Assembly: GCA_902781325.1 (NCBI GenBank)
Contig: CACZJD010000002.1
Span: forward strand, 1 to 64,000
Length of the DNA: 64,000 bases
Reading direction: 5' to 3'
From: an uncultured Lachnospiraceae bacterium
Lineage (GTDB): Bacteria > Bacillota > Clostridia > Lachnospirales > Lachnospiraceae
Of the stretch, positions 27,569 to 34,432 are shown in pieces (position 1 is the stretch's first letter; the number at the start of each line of letters is the position of its first letter). The position numbers were made by a program, and so were the translations under genes. The notes under the pieces were generated by a model. It saw only the letters and a program-made list of their open reading frames with translations, ran no database searches and was not told where the DNA came from.

Positions 27569-27650
27569 TGTGTGTTTTTCGTTATGGTATTAATCACTCT
27601 AAAGCACATTTATATCCACTCATTTCGGAGTCATAACCTGCACAAACATT
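27569..27650 (-). repeat. Leader repeat R3
   Basis: Contains GGTATTAATCACTCT (27586-27600), AAAGCACATTTATATCCA, CTCATTTCGGAG and CTGCACAAA. It combines features of R1 (ACTCATTTCGGAG) and R4 (CCTGCACAAA), so the copies have diverged from one ancestor. Confidence 0.75.
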
Positions 27651-27702
27651 GGTCCAAAAAAGTGTCAATGTTTGACCTGGCCGGCATTGGTCCCAAAAGG
27701 GA

Positions 27703-28101
27703 TCATTCTTTTATTTCGCCGGTCATGATGAAGTGCGCGTACTCTTTCCGATGATCGATCAGGAAGAGGACCAGCTCATAATACCCCAGCCGATTTGCGA
27801 TCTGCTGTACCATGGGGACATCAAACATGTTCGTCTCCCCGGTGTCCCTGACCGCCAGGATCTGCCTGCGGACGGTATCGGTAAACTCCCCGACCAGGAC
27901 CCTGCAGGCGTCTGCGCCGTAGGCGATCCCCAGGCTGCTGCCGGTATCCCATTTCACATGGATTGTGCCGATATCGTCGACGCCGATCACCGTTCCCCTC
28001 GTTCCGGCTGGCGGCGCCTGCGGATCGTCCATCCGAATCAGCTCCACCCTGGTTCCCTGAGGATACTGTTCCCTTAACCTCTCCACTTGTTTCTTATCCA
28101 T
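27703..28101 (-). CDS. DUF4314-DUF5049 fusion protein
   Basis: 132 residues. Residues 1-70 are a DUF4314 domain (YPQGTRVELIRMDD, GTRGTVIGVDDIGTIHVKWD), a small KOW-like beta barrel. Residues 80-132 match DUF5049 (RRQILAVRDTGETNMFDVPM, then HRKEYAHFIMTG). Both domains are common in phages and plasmids of Clostridia; biochemical role unknown. A second, unfused DUF4314 protein lies at 29278-29499. Confidence 0.85.
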   Translation of the reverse strand: MDKKQVERLREQYPQGTRVELIRMDDPQAPPAGTRGTVIGVDDIGTIHVKWDTGSSLGIAYGADACRVLVGEFTDTVRRQILAVRDTGETNMFDVPMVQQIANRLGYYELVLFLIDHRKEYAHFIMTGEIKE

Positions 28102-28188
28102 CGCCCTTCTCCTTTCCGAAGGCTCTACCCTTCTACCACCTTAAGCCCGCCGGTGGCGGGTAAGGCTGCAGGAGGCTGGCTCCTTCGT

Positions 28189-29139
28189 TTATGCGGTGCG
28201 GCCGTGGCGGAAGGCCGCATCTCCGTCAAGGTTCCTGGTCAGGATCTCCCTTGCGGTTTCGAATTCCTCTCCGACAAACCCCAGCCGGATCAGCCAGGTC
28301 CGCATCGCGAATTTCGGGTTATCGACCTGTGGCTCTTTCGGGCTGGCGCTCTTTGCCGCCTTCGCCTGTGCACTAAGGGCCAGGCAGAGCTGGATGTAGC
28401 TTTTGAGCTCTCCGGCGTGAAGGCCGTTCTTCTTGTTTCCTTCCGGGTTTGCGAACTGGAAGAGGCGGAACTCAATGGTCCCCTTTGTGAAGGTCGCGTG
28501 AAGGTTGAGCATGTGGTAGCGGCTGTCGTTGTAATGCTGGTCGCGTCCGTAGGTCGCGTTGTTCTCCGTGTACCAGATGTCTGCGAGGTCCTGCATGGTC
28601 TGGGGCTTTTTCCGGTTGAGCTCCGTAAGGAAGTCCCTGTTCACTGTTCTGCAGTAGCGCCAGATCCTGCTCTGGTCGATCCGGATCGCGCTGGTAAGGA
28701 GCCCTTCATGGCTGGCCATCAGGTTTGCGAGGTTCCTGAGGCTCTTCGCGTCATGGCCGGCTGCACCGATGTGGATGTGGACTCCGCACATGTGATTCGG
28801 GTCGCTCTTGGCTCCCTTGCGGCGGAGGGTCCTCACCAGCTCCTGCAGGGTCTCGATGTCGTCGTAGGTAAGGATCGGCGTCACCATCTCGCATTTCTCT
28901 TCGTCGGTGCGGGCCTTTATGCTTGCGTCCCTCTGGAACTTCCATTCCCTTCCCTGGGTGTCGTAGGCGCTCCAGGTTTTGTAGCCGTTACGGGCTGCCG
29001 TGTACTCCACCCTGCTGCTTCCAAAGAAGTCGGCTGCCGCTTTCGCTGCGTTCTGCCTCGTGATGTTGTACATTTCAATCTCGACCCCGATGGTCTGCGC
29101 TTTCATGGCCTCGATCTGCTTTCTGGTTGTTTCCTTCAT
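28189..29139 (-). CDS. Amidoligase-family protein behind leader repeat R4
   Basis: 316 residues. The amidoligase (ATP-grasp-like glutamine-synthetase-fold ligase) core is seen in TIGVEIEMYNITRQNAAK, WKFQRDASIKARTDEEKCEM, HMCGVHIHIGAAGHD and GTIEFRLFQFANPEGN. Such enzymes join amines to carboxyl groups and are found in phages and mobile elements, perhaps modifying peptides or cell-wall stems. The last 45 residues (KFAMRTWLIRLGFVGEEF) form a module that recurs in the protein at 29496-30347. ATG 29139 follows AAGGAG; the open frame upstream runs through the leader repeat. Confidence 0.88.
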   Translation of the reverse strand: MKETTRKQIEAMKAQTIGVEIEMYNITRQNAAKAAADFFGSSRVEYTAARNGYKTWSAYDTQGREWKFQRDASIKARTDEEKCEMVTPILTYDDIETLQELVRTLRRKGAKSDPNHMCGVHIHIGAAGHDAKSLRNLANLMASHEGLLTSAIRIDQSRIWRYCRTVNRDFLTELNRKKPQTMQDLADIWYTENNATYGRDQHYNDSRYHMLNLHATFTKGTIEFRLFQFANPEGNKKNGLHAGELKSYIQLCLALSAQAKAAKSASPKEPQVDNPKFAMRTWLIRLGFVGEEFETAREILTRNLDGDAAFRHGRTA

Positions 29140-29163
29140 GGTATGTGCTCCTTTCCTGGTAAG

Positions 29164-29277
29164 GTGTGTGCTTCTTTTTGGTAGTGTATTAATCACTCTT
29201 TTCCGCACATATATCCAGCTAATTCGGAGCGTAACCTGCACAAAGATCGGGGCCGGAAACTGTGTATTTTACAGCCA
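29164..29277 (-). repeat. Leader repeat R4
   Basis: Contains AGTGTATTAATCACT (29183-29197), CACATATATCCAGC, AATTCGGAGCGTAA, CTGCACAAAGATC and AAACTGTGTATTTTACA. It is the longest match to R1 and R2, ahead of the amidoligase gene. Confidence 0.75.
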
Positions 29278-29499
29278 TCAGTCGATCCGCCTGCAGTCGT
29301 CTTCCCCGTAGGCGACTCCAAGGCCGCAGCAGTTATCCCAGTCCACATGGATCGTACCGATTGCATCGACACCAACAACCGTTCCGAGCGTCCCAACCGG
29401 AGGTGCCTGATCGTCGTCCATCTTCAAAAGCTCCACCCGGCACCCTACCGGAAAGTCTTCACGCAGGCGTTCAATGATTTCTTTTCTTGGCGTCCTCAC
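29278..29499 (-). CDS. DUF4314 protein
   Basis: 73 residues, starting at GTG 29499, which overlaps the upstream stop by four bases behind GGAGGAGGTG. REDFPVGCRVELLKMDDDQA and GTLGTVVGVDAIGTIHVDWD match DUF4314 and closely resemble the domain at 27703-28101. The two are paralogues within one cassette. Confidence 0.85.
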   Translation of the reverse strand: MRTPRKEIIERLREDFPVGCRVELLKMDDDQAPPVGTLGTVVGVDAIGTIHVDWDNCCGLGVAYGEDDCRRID

Positions 29500-30347
29500 T
29501 GCTCTGTCACCTCCTCCGATGATTTCTGGGCTTCGCGCTTCTCAGCCTGCCGCTGCAGCCAGCGTTCCTTTTCCGCTTCGGTGCGGAATGCGCTGTGACC
29601 GGTGAGGTTTGCCATCAAGATTCTGCGGGCTTCCTTGTATTCCGGGCCGTTCATCCCCAGGCGGGTCAGCCAAATCCGGAGCGCGTATTTCTCGTTCTCC
29701 TCGTTCACCGTCTTGGCCTGAATGCGCTTCTGATCCATGGCCTGTTTGTTCATCATTCCACAGAGAATGGTGAAGGTCCGCAGCATCTCGGTGTCGTTCG
29801 TCTCCGGCAGGGTTCCAAACGTGATCCGTTCCTGCGTGATGGTAAGCCCGTCGATTGCCTTGCCGTACTCATCCTCGTAGGCGGCGATTGCGGCAAGCAG
29901 GCTCTCCTTTGCCAAAATGCTAGCTTCATCCTTCAGGGCTTGTATTAAACCTGCGTCGACTCTAAAGCTCGTTCCGAGCGCCTTGTTCAGAAGATCCGAT
30001 CTGGTATAAAGAAGATTAATCAGGTTCCGGATGGAGCTGCCGGTGTGGTTCGTCATGGGGACCTCGACCGTCAGGCTGACCAGTTCCGGCGTCCCTGCTT
30101 CTGCGGCAGGCTCCGCAGCCGATGTCTCTTCCGGGCTGAAGCCGTCAGCGATCAGGTTATGGGTAAGTCGCTCCAGGGCGTCCCCGTCGTCGCAGGATAC
30201 CGTCCCGTTCTTGTCGATGGTGAAGTTCCCTACCGTGTATTCGAATGTCGGTGCCTTCTTGTAGACCGCTGTTTCCTGAATGATGTTTTCGATTGCCTTT
30301 ACCAGCGCCTTCCGCTCTGTTCCTGTTACATTAAATCTTGTTTCCAT
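29496..30347 (-). CDS. Conserved phage protein sharing the amidoligase C-terminal module
   Basis: 283 residues from ATG 30347, six bases after AAGGAGG. N-terminal part (KALVKAIENIIQETAVYKK) and middle helices (NLINLLYTRSDLLNKALG) resemble virulence-related proteins annotated in Clostridia phages. Residues about 225-265 (KYALRIWLTRLGMNGPEY, ARRILMANLTGHSAFR) align with the end of the amidoligase at 28189-29139. The shared tail suggests a common partner or localisation. It lies behind repeat R5 and overlaps the DUF4314 gene. Confidence 0.7.
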   Translation of the reverse strand: METRFNVTGTERKALVKAIENIIQETAVYKKAPTFEYTVGNFTIDKNGTVSCDDGDALERLTHNLIADGFSPEETSAAEPAAEAGTPELVSLTVEVPMTNHTGSSIRNLINLLYTRSDLLNKALGTSFRVDAGLIQALKDEASILAKESLLAAIAAYEDEYGKAIDGLTITQERITFGTLPETNDTEMLRTFTILCGMMNKQAMDQKRIQAKTVNEENEKYALRIWLTRLGMNGPEYKEARRILMANLTGHSAFRTEAEKERWLQRQAEKREAQKSSEEVTEQ

Positions 30348-30389
30348 GATCATCCTCCTTGTGTGTGACCCGTGGGCCTATTCCCTCCG

Positions 30390-30440
30390 GGTATTGTATT
30401 AATCACTCTACCCGGCGGAAATAGCAACGAACACATCCGA
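30390..30440 (-). repeat. Leader repeat R5 (shortened copy)
   Basis: Keeps TTGTATTAATCACTCTA (30394-30410) and CATCCGACAAA, but the middle block seen in R1-R4 is mostly lost. Ahead of the 283-residue gene. Confidence 0.65.
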
Positions 30441-30465
30441 CAAATATGTGCAATGGAAACAGCCA

Positions 30466-31707
30466 TTATGCACAGGCCTCGTCGTAGGTCAGTTTCTGAC
30501 CGCCGCGGAGCACATAGACTTCTGCGGTCACCTCGTGATCCTGACACCAGGCCAGGTATCTCTTCACGATCACATCTACGAACTTCGGATCGAGCTCAAT
30601 ACCGCGACAGATACGGTCTGTCTCACAGCAAGCAATCAGCGTAGAGCCGCTGCCGAGGAAAGGATCAAGCACGACGCCGTTGGTCATGGTGGAGTTCCGG
30701 AGCGGATAGCTCATAAGCGCCACCGGCTTCATTGTAGGATGATCCTTGGACGAGCGCGGCTTGTCGTACTCCCAGACCGTCACCTGTTTACGATCCGAGT
30801 ACCACTGGTGCCTGCCGCTCTGTTTCCAACCGAACAGGCAGGGTTCATGGATCCACTGGTACGGGCTCCGGCCCAGGACCAGCGCGTTCTTCTTCCAGAT
30901 GCAGCAACCGGACAGATAGAAGCCTGCGTCCTTAAATGCCTTCCGGAAGTTCAATCCTTCGGTATCCGCGTGCCACACGTAAATGCTGCCGTCGTCAGCA
31001 AGATTGGCGTGCATGCAGCGGTAAGCCGAGAGCAGGAAGTTGTAGAAATCCGCATCGGCCATGTTGTCGTTCATGATCTTTCCGGCGGTCTCTTCGACGT
31101 CCACGTTGTACGGCGGATCCGTGAGAACGAGGTTTGCCTTCTGCCCGTCCATGAGACGGGTATAAACTTCCTCTCCGGTGGAGTCGCCACAGATCACCCG
31201 ATGCGGTCCGAGGCACCACAGATCACCCAGCTTTGAGAAGACCGGGTTCTGCAGCTCCGCTTCCACATCGAAGTCGTCCTCCTTCACATCCTTCGAGTGC
31301 ACCTTATTGAAAAGCGTCTCGATTTCCGGCGGATCAAAACCCGTCTTGCCAAGGTCAAAGTTAGACTCCTGGATGTCTTTCAGAAGATCAGCCAGAAGGT
31401 TCTCATCCCAAGCGCCGGTGATCTTGTTGAGCGCGATGTTGAGCGCCTTCTCCCTGGTCTTGTCGATATCCACCACCGCACAGGGAACCTCGGTGAATCC
31501 CAGGTCTATCGCCACAGTGAGTCTCTGATGGCCACCGATGATCGTCATGTCCGCATTCACCACCAGGGGGTCCGCAAACCCGAACTCCTCGATCGATGCC
31601 TTGATCTTCTCGTACTCTTTGTCTCCAGGTTTCAGTTTTTTCCTGGGGTTATACTCAGCCGGTTTCAGTATGGCGACCGGCAGCACCTTTAGCTCTGCTA
31701 CTTTCAC
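30466..31707 (-). CDS. ParB-like domain fused to N6-adenine DNA methyltransferase
   Basis: 413 residues, GTG start at 31707 with GAGGT upstream. Residues 1-110 are a ParB/Srx-type domain (LKPAEYNPRKKLKPG, IIGGHQRLTVAIDLGF). Residues 170-410 are a methyltransferase with the DPPY catalytic motif at 197-200 and a later FLGSGST AdoMet motif, the order of beta-class adenine enzymes. No nuclease partner is adjacent, so it is a solitary phage methyltransferase, likely shielding phage DNA or altering packaging or expression. A phage AdoMet synthetase gene lies 1.3 kb upstream. Confidence 0.92.
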   Translation of the reverse strand: MKVAELKVLPVAILKPAEYNPRKKLKPGDKEYEKIKASIEEFGFADPLVVNADMTIIGGHQRLTVAIDLGFTEVPCAVVDIDKTREKALNIALNKITGAWDENLLADLLKDIQESNFDLGKTGFDPPEIETLFNKVHSKDVKEDDFDVEAELQNPVFSKLGDLWCLGPHRVICGDSTGEEVYTRLMDGQKANLVLTDPPYNVDVEETAGKIMNDNMADADFYNFLLSAYRCMHANLADDGSIYVWHADTEGLNFRKAFKDAGFYLSGCCIWKKNALVLGRSPYQWIHEPCLFGWKQSGRHQWYSDRKQVTVWEYDKPRSSKDHPTMKPVALMSYPLRNSTMTNGVVLDPFLGSGSTLIACCETDRICRGIELDPKFVDVIVKRYLAWCQDHEVTAEVYVLRGGQKLTYDEACA

Positions 31708-31897
31708 TTAGCCTTACCTCCATTTCTATCTTTTCGGCCTTATGCCGTTTCTCAAAATTCCAAAAATCATATCGGCATTTATCCGAGCAGAACTTCCTCG
31801 GCCTGCCGTTTGCGTTTCTGCCGACTGGCGTCCCGCACCATGGGCAGAACTGCTTCGCGCAGGCGGCCAGAAAACTACTGAGATCCTGATCTTCCAT
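31655..31897 (-). CDS. Small zinc-finger-like protein
   Basis: 80 residues from ATG 31897 behind GGAGGA. Four cysteines (CPWCGTP and KFCSDKCRYDFW) form a treble-clef-like zinc site. The gene overlaps the methyltransferase start by 53 bases in another frame, so the two are coupled. Likely DNA- or protein-binding; role not known. Confidence 0.7.
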   Translation of the reverse strand: MEDQDLSSFLAACAKQFCPWCGTPVGRNANGRPRKFCSDKCRYDFWNFEKRHKAEKIEMEVRLSESSRAKGAAGRHTETG

Positions 31898-31904
31898 CCT
31901 TATC

Positions 31905-32170
31905 CTCCTGACACGAAACTCTCGCAGCCTGCCGCGGGCTGACACGAAACTCCATGAAAAAAGCAGCGGTGGAAATACATCCATCACTGCCTTCTGACAA
32001 CGTTATTTGATTGTGCGCAATCCTTTATTTACGGGCTTTTCCCGGGACCCGCCGGTTCCCATTTCGCGGGCCTCGGATCCCCCCTTGCGAATTTCGCGAT
32101 TTTTCGCGTGAGAGGGGGCGGCGGTCCCTGGGGACTTCAGCGTAGAGAAGTGACCCCGCCCCCGGTCGAC
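31905..32170. other. GC-rich palindromic intergenic region, possible cos site
   Basis: No convincing gene. Two direct copies of GACACGAAACTC (31910-31921, 31941-31952; a third at 33917-33928), a CAGCC...GGCTG inverted repeat, and clustered palindromes (GCGAATTTCGC, GCGATTTTTCGC, CCGGGACCCGCCGG). It lies next to the HNH nuclease gene, as packaging sites do in HNH-containing cos phages. Assignment is inference. Confidence 0.4.
31957..31991 (-). terminator. Intrinsic terminator downstream of the GC-rich region
   Basis: On the minus strand GCAGTGATGG pairs with CCACCGCTGC (one mismatch) across an eight-base loop, followed by TTTTTTC. It would stop minus-strand transcripts from the HNH side before the accessory cassette. 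Confidence 0.75.
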
Positions 32171-32264
32171 AACTATGGCTATCTGATCATATATGTGATA
32201 ATATGAACGAACAAATACAATCCGGCTGCAGAGGGTCGGGGAAACAAATAACCTCTGGTTGTAA

Positions 32265-32627
32265 ATGGATAATTTACTAATACTGACAAAGGAACCGTTC
32301 GTCGGATTCATGCCAAACGATGTTCGTGAATGGCTGCAAGCTCATACGTCAGAACATGAATTAGCCGTTGCTTTTGCCCATGTTGACAACAAAGCCTCTC
32401 AGCTCGTGTATGCCTGCCAAGATGAAGACGACTATTGGGCCGATTATTCCTTCGAAGAATGGTACGATCTTTCAAAAGAACTTGAGAGTAAGATTCGTTC
32501 TGTTTTGAAGGAGAGGAACGAACTACTTTCAACAAAATCCGGTAGTCGGTATTTACTTGTCCCATTCATGCTATCACACGGTTATCGCGATGGCTCAGGA
32601 TGGTGGCTCCCAATTGAGAATTCCTGA
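32265..32627 (+). CDS. Lone plus-strand accessory protein
   Basis: 120 residues, acidic and aromatic (YACQDEDDYWADYSFEEWY, SHGYRDGSGWWLP). Not recognised. It is the only plus-strand gene between 1 and 40.9 kb, has AT-rich promoter-like sequence upstream (around 32164-32200) and its own terminator at 32638-32664. This autonomous layout is typical of morons, genes a lysogen can express alone. Confidence 0.6.
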   Translation: MDNLLILTKEPFVGFMPNDVREWLQAHTSEHELAVAFAHVDNKASQLVYACQDEDDYWADYSFEEWYDLSKELESKIRSVLKERNELLSTKSGSRYLLVPFMLSHGYRDGSGWWLPIENS

Positions 32628-32637
32628 AATAGAATCA

Positions 32638-32664
32638 CTCCCTATCAATCGATAGGGAGTTTTT
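32638..32664 (+). terminator. Terminator of the lone plus-strand gene
   Basis: Eight-pair stem CTCCCTAT/ATAGGGAG with a six-base loop, followed by TTTTT on the plus strand. The convergent HNH gene ends in the same place. Confidence 0.88.
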
Positions 32665-33023
32665 CAATAATGATACTCCGGCGTCTGATCCTCCCGCCTC
32701 GTCTTGATACTGTGATGGCGATGGCACAAGGCCTGCCAGTTGCTCCTGTCCCAGAAGAGCTTTTGATCACCACGGTGCGGGACTATATGGTCAACATCCG
32801 TTGCCTTCACGTATCTGCCTTCCTTCATGCACTCCGCACACAGTGGCTGTGACTGAAGGAAGGCTTTTCTTGCTTTTTGCCACGCGCTTCCGTAGCCTCT
32901 ACTTGCAGCGGACCGCACCTCTTCCGGATGCATTTGTTTGTGACGGTCGCAATACTTCTGTCCTGAAGGGACCAGTGCAGCACAGCCGGGATGCTTGCAC
33001 GGTACCTTTGGTTTTGTAGGCAT
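32664..33023 (-). CDS. HNH endonuclease
   Basis: 119 residues from ATG 33023, which overlaps the AdoMet synthetase stop. Zinc cysteines (CKHPGCAAL, KYCDRHK; CAECMKEGR) and the HNH core (DVDHIVPHRGDQKLF, ALCHRHHSIK) are intact. In HK97-type phages this nuclease works with terminase at cos sites. Here it is 8.5 kb from terS/terL, separated by the accessory cassette. Confidence 0.9.
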   Translation of the reverse strand: MPTKPKVPCKHPGCAALVPSGQKYCDRHKQMHPEEVRSAASRGYGSAWQKARKAFLQSQPLCAECMKEGRYVKATDVDHIVPHRGDQKLFWDRSNWQALCHRHHSIKTRREDQTPEYHY

Positions 33024-33808
33024 CAGCGTACAAGGCCCCACTCAGCGAACTTCTCGAAGCCACCGATCTGGTTAATATACAGGCGTGCAGTCTCGACCAT
33101 TTCCTCAAAGGAAACCGATCCGATTGCCTCGTCGCCTATAGCACAGCACACTTCCACAGGCATATCCATTTCCTGTGCCTTCAGCCATGCCCAGATGTTC
33201 ACTGAGACATCGGCCTTACTCAGATCCTTTCCATGCAGGCCTCCACCTGTGACACTGTCGCCCATGTCACTACCAAGCTTCCGGTTGGTGGCTCCGGTGT
33301 CTACATCAGTTCCACCTGTCCAGTCACCCAGAGGGTTGATCTCTGCTTTTGGATAGTCAGCGCGCAGCTCCTCTTTTGAGGCATTGCTCTGGCAGATGAT
33401 CAGACGATCATCATCCAGGATGTATTTCCCGTCACAGCCGTATTTGCCATAAATCTCCCGGGCGATTTTGGCAAGTTTCTGCTGTTCTCCCGTCACAGGC
33501 TCTCCCTTAAAAATCCCATTGTCACCGCAGCGGAAGCCCTGCTCCTGGTTCTTTGCAAGGTGCGAATCCTGTGGTACTTCCACATAATCGACTGCTACTT
33601 TGCCGGCAATTCGCTCCACCGCTGCTTCGATTTCATACAGAGGCAAGGAAATATCCGTCTCTGCAATGATGTGGCAAATCCCGTGTCCCAGAAGGACTTC
33701 CACTGCGATGCGGGGATCATCTTCCAGCTCGTACGCTAGGTCTACAATAGCTCCGGCAATACGGTCGCACAGCTTGTCGGGATGTGAAGGATTTACTTTC
33801 TCAAACAT
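33023..33808 (-). CDS. metK: Short phage AdoMet synthetase
   Basis: 261 residues against about 380-400 for cellular enzymes. Retained motifs: SHPDKLCDRIAGAIVD near the N-terminus (ATP site), GFRCGDNGIFKG, GGTDVDTGATNRK and the glycine loop GGGLHGKDLSKADVS. The first residues and parts of the central domain are shortened. It makes S-adenosylmethionine from methionine and ATP; a phage copy could feed the adenine methyltransferases. ATG 33808 lies behind AAAGGA and downstream of the second 60-base leader repeat. Confidence 0.88.
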   Translation of the reverse strand: MFEKVNPSHPDKLCDRIAGAIVDLAYELEDDPRIAVEVLLGHGICHIIAETDISLPLYEIEAAVERIAGKVAVDYVEVPQDSHLAKNQEQGFRCGDNGIFKGEPVTGEQQKLAKIAREIYGKYGCDGKYILDDDRLIICQSNASKEELRADYPKAEINPLGDWTGGTDVDTGATNRKLGSDMGDSVTGGGLHGKDLSKADVSVNIWAWLKAQEMDMPVEVCCAIGDEAIGSVSFEEMVETARLYINQIGGFEKFAEWGLVR

Positions 33809-33830
33809 AAAAATACCGTCCTTTCATAGC

Positions 33831-33857
33831 AAAAGCCCCGGATCGCTCCGAGGCTTT
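33831..33857 (-). terminator. Hairpin with T run between regulator gene and AdoMet synthetase
   Basis: On the minus strand AAAGCCTCGG pairs with CCGGGGCTTT (one G-T pair), followed by TTTG. As at 21921-21957 it lies directly after a 60-base leader repeat, so it may be a terminator or a regulated attenuator. Confidence 0.7.
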
Positions 33858-33860
33858 GTC

Positions 33861-33920
33861 ACTTTTTCACGTTATTAGGGTATCATCTTTCGCAATTAAG
33901 ATTTTATCCCGTTTTGGACA
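33861..33920 (-). promoter_or_regulatory. 60-base leader repeat, copy 2 (ahead of AdoMet synthetase)
   Basis: Ungapped match to 21961-22020. Starts next to the stop codon of the late-regulator-like gene and precedes a hairpin and the AdoMet synthetase gene. Proposed late promoter or antitermination site. Confidence 0.6.
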
Positions 33921-33926
33921 CGAAAC

Positions 33927-34388
33927 TCAGGATTTTCCAAACAGCAGGACCGTCAGTCTATCCAGAGCCCTGTTCTTCCGCTTATATGCAGTCGGCTGCT
34001 CAATATTAAGGTACTCCGCGATATAATATGCAGCATTGCTGCCATAATTGTTGCTGTCACCGTAAAAAGCCTCAAGGCAGTAGCGCTCCTCCTCTGACAG
34101 TTCCTCCCAGGCAGGTTTGAACCAGTCCATATACTCGACCGCCTGTCTGTAGCGCTCCTTCAAGATATCGATCTCATCAATGTTCTTGATGATGCGGTCC
34201 TCTGCTGCCTGCGGGTTGTATGCCTTCGGCGTGCCGTCCCAGCCAGGGCTTCCGATACCAACCATCTTGTCATAAGTCCTTTTGATCTCATCGTCCGTGC
34301 TGCTCAGAATGAACTGCATGGCGTCGTAATCCTTAATCGCAGCGATCGTGGCCGACCGCTTGTCCAGATACTTCCACATAATGCTCAT
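33927..34388 (-). CDS. Phage late-transcription regulator-like protein
   Basis: 153 residues, helical. The C-terminal part (ELSEEERYCLEAFY, then AAYYIAEYLNIEQPTAYKRKNRALDRL) resembles sigma region 4 and the ArpU/RinA-like or DUF1492 late regulators. It sits at the border between early replication genes and late genes, the normal place for a late activator. ATG 34388 is behind GGAGGT. It may act at the 60-base leader repeats; that link is inference. Confidence 0.75.
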   Translation of the reverse strand: MSIMWKYLDKRSATIAAIKDYDAMQFILSSTDDEIKRTYDKMVGIGSPGWDGTPKAYNPQAAEDRIIKNIDEIDILKERYRQAVEYMDWFKPAWEELSEEERYCLEAFYGDSNNYGSNAAYYIAEYLNIEQPTAYKRKNRALDRLTVLLFGKS

Positions 34389-34432
34389 GGCTTCTACCTC
34401 CGAAAAATGAATGATCAGTTCCCCGGATTGAC

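Noticed and set aside
32003..32311. Minus-strand open frame of about 100 residues across the GC-rich region.
   Set aside because: No ribosome site; it overlaps palindromes and the start of the plus-strand gene, so it is better explained as non-coding.
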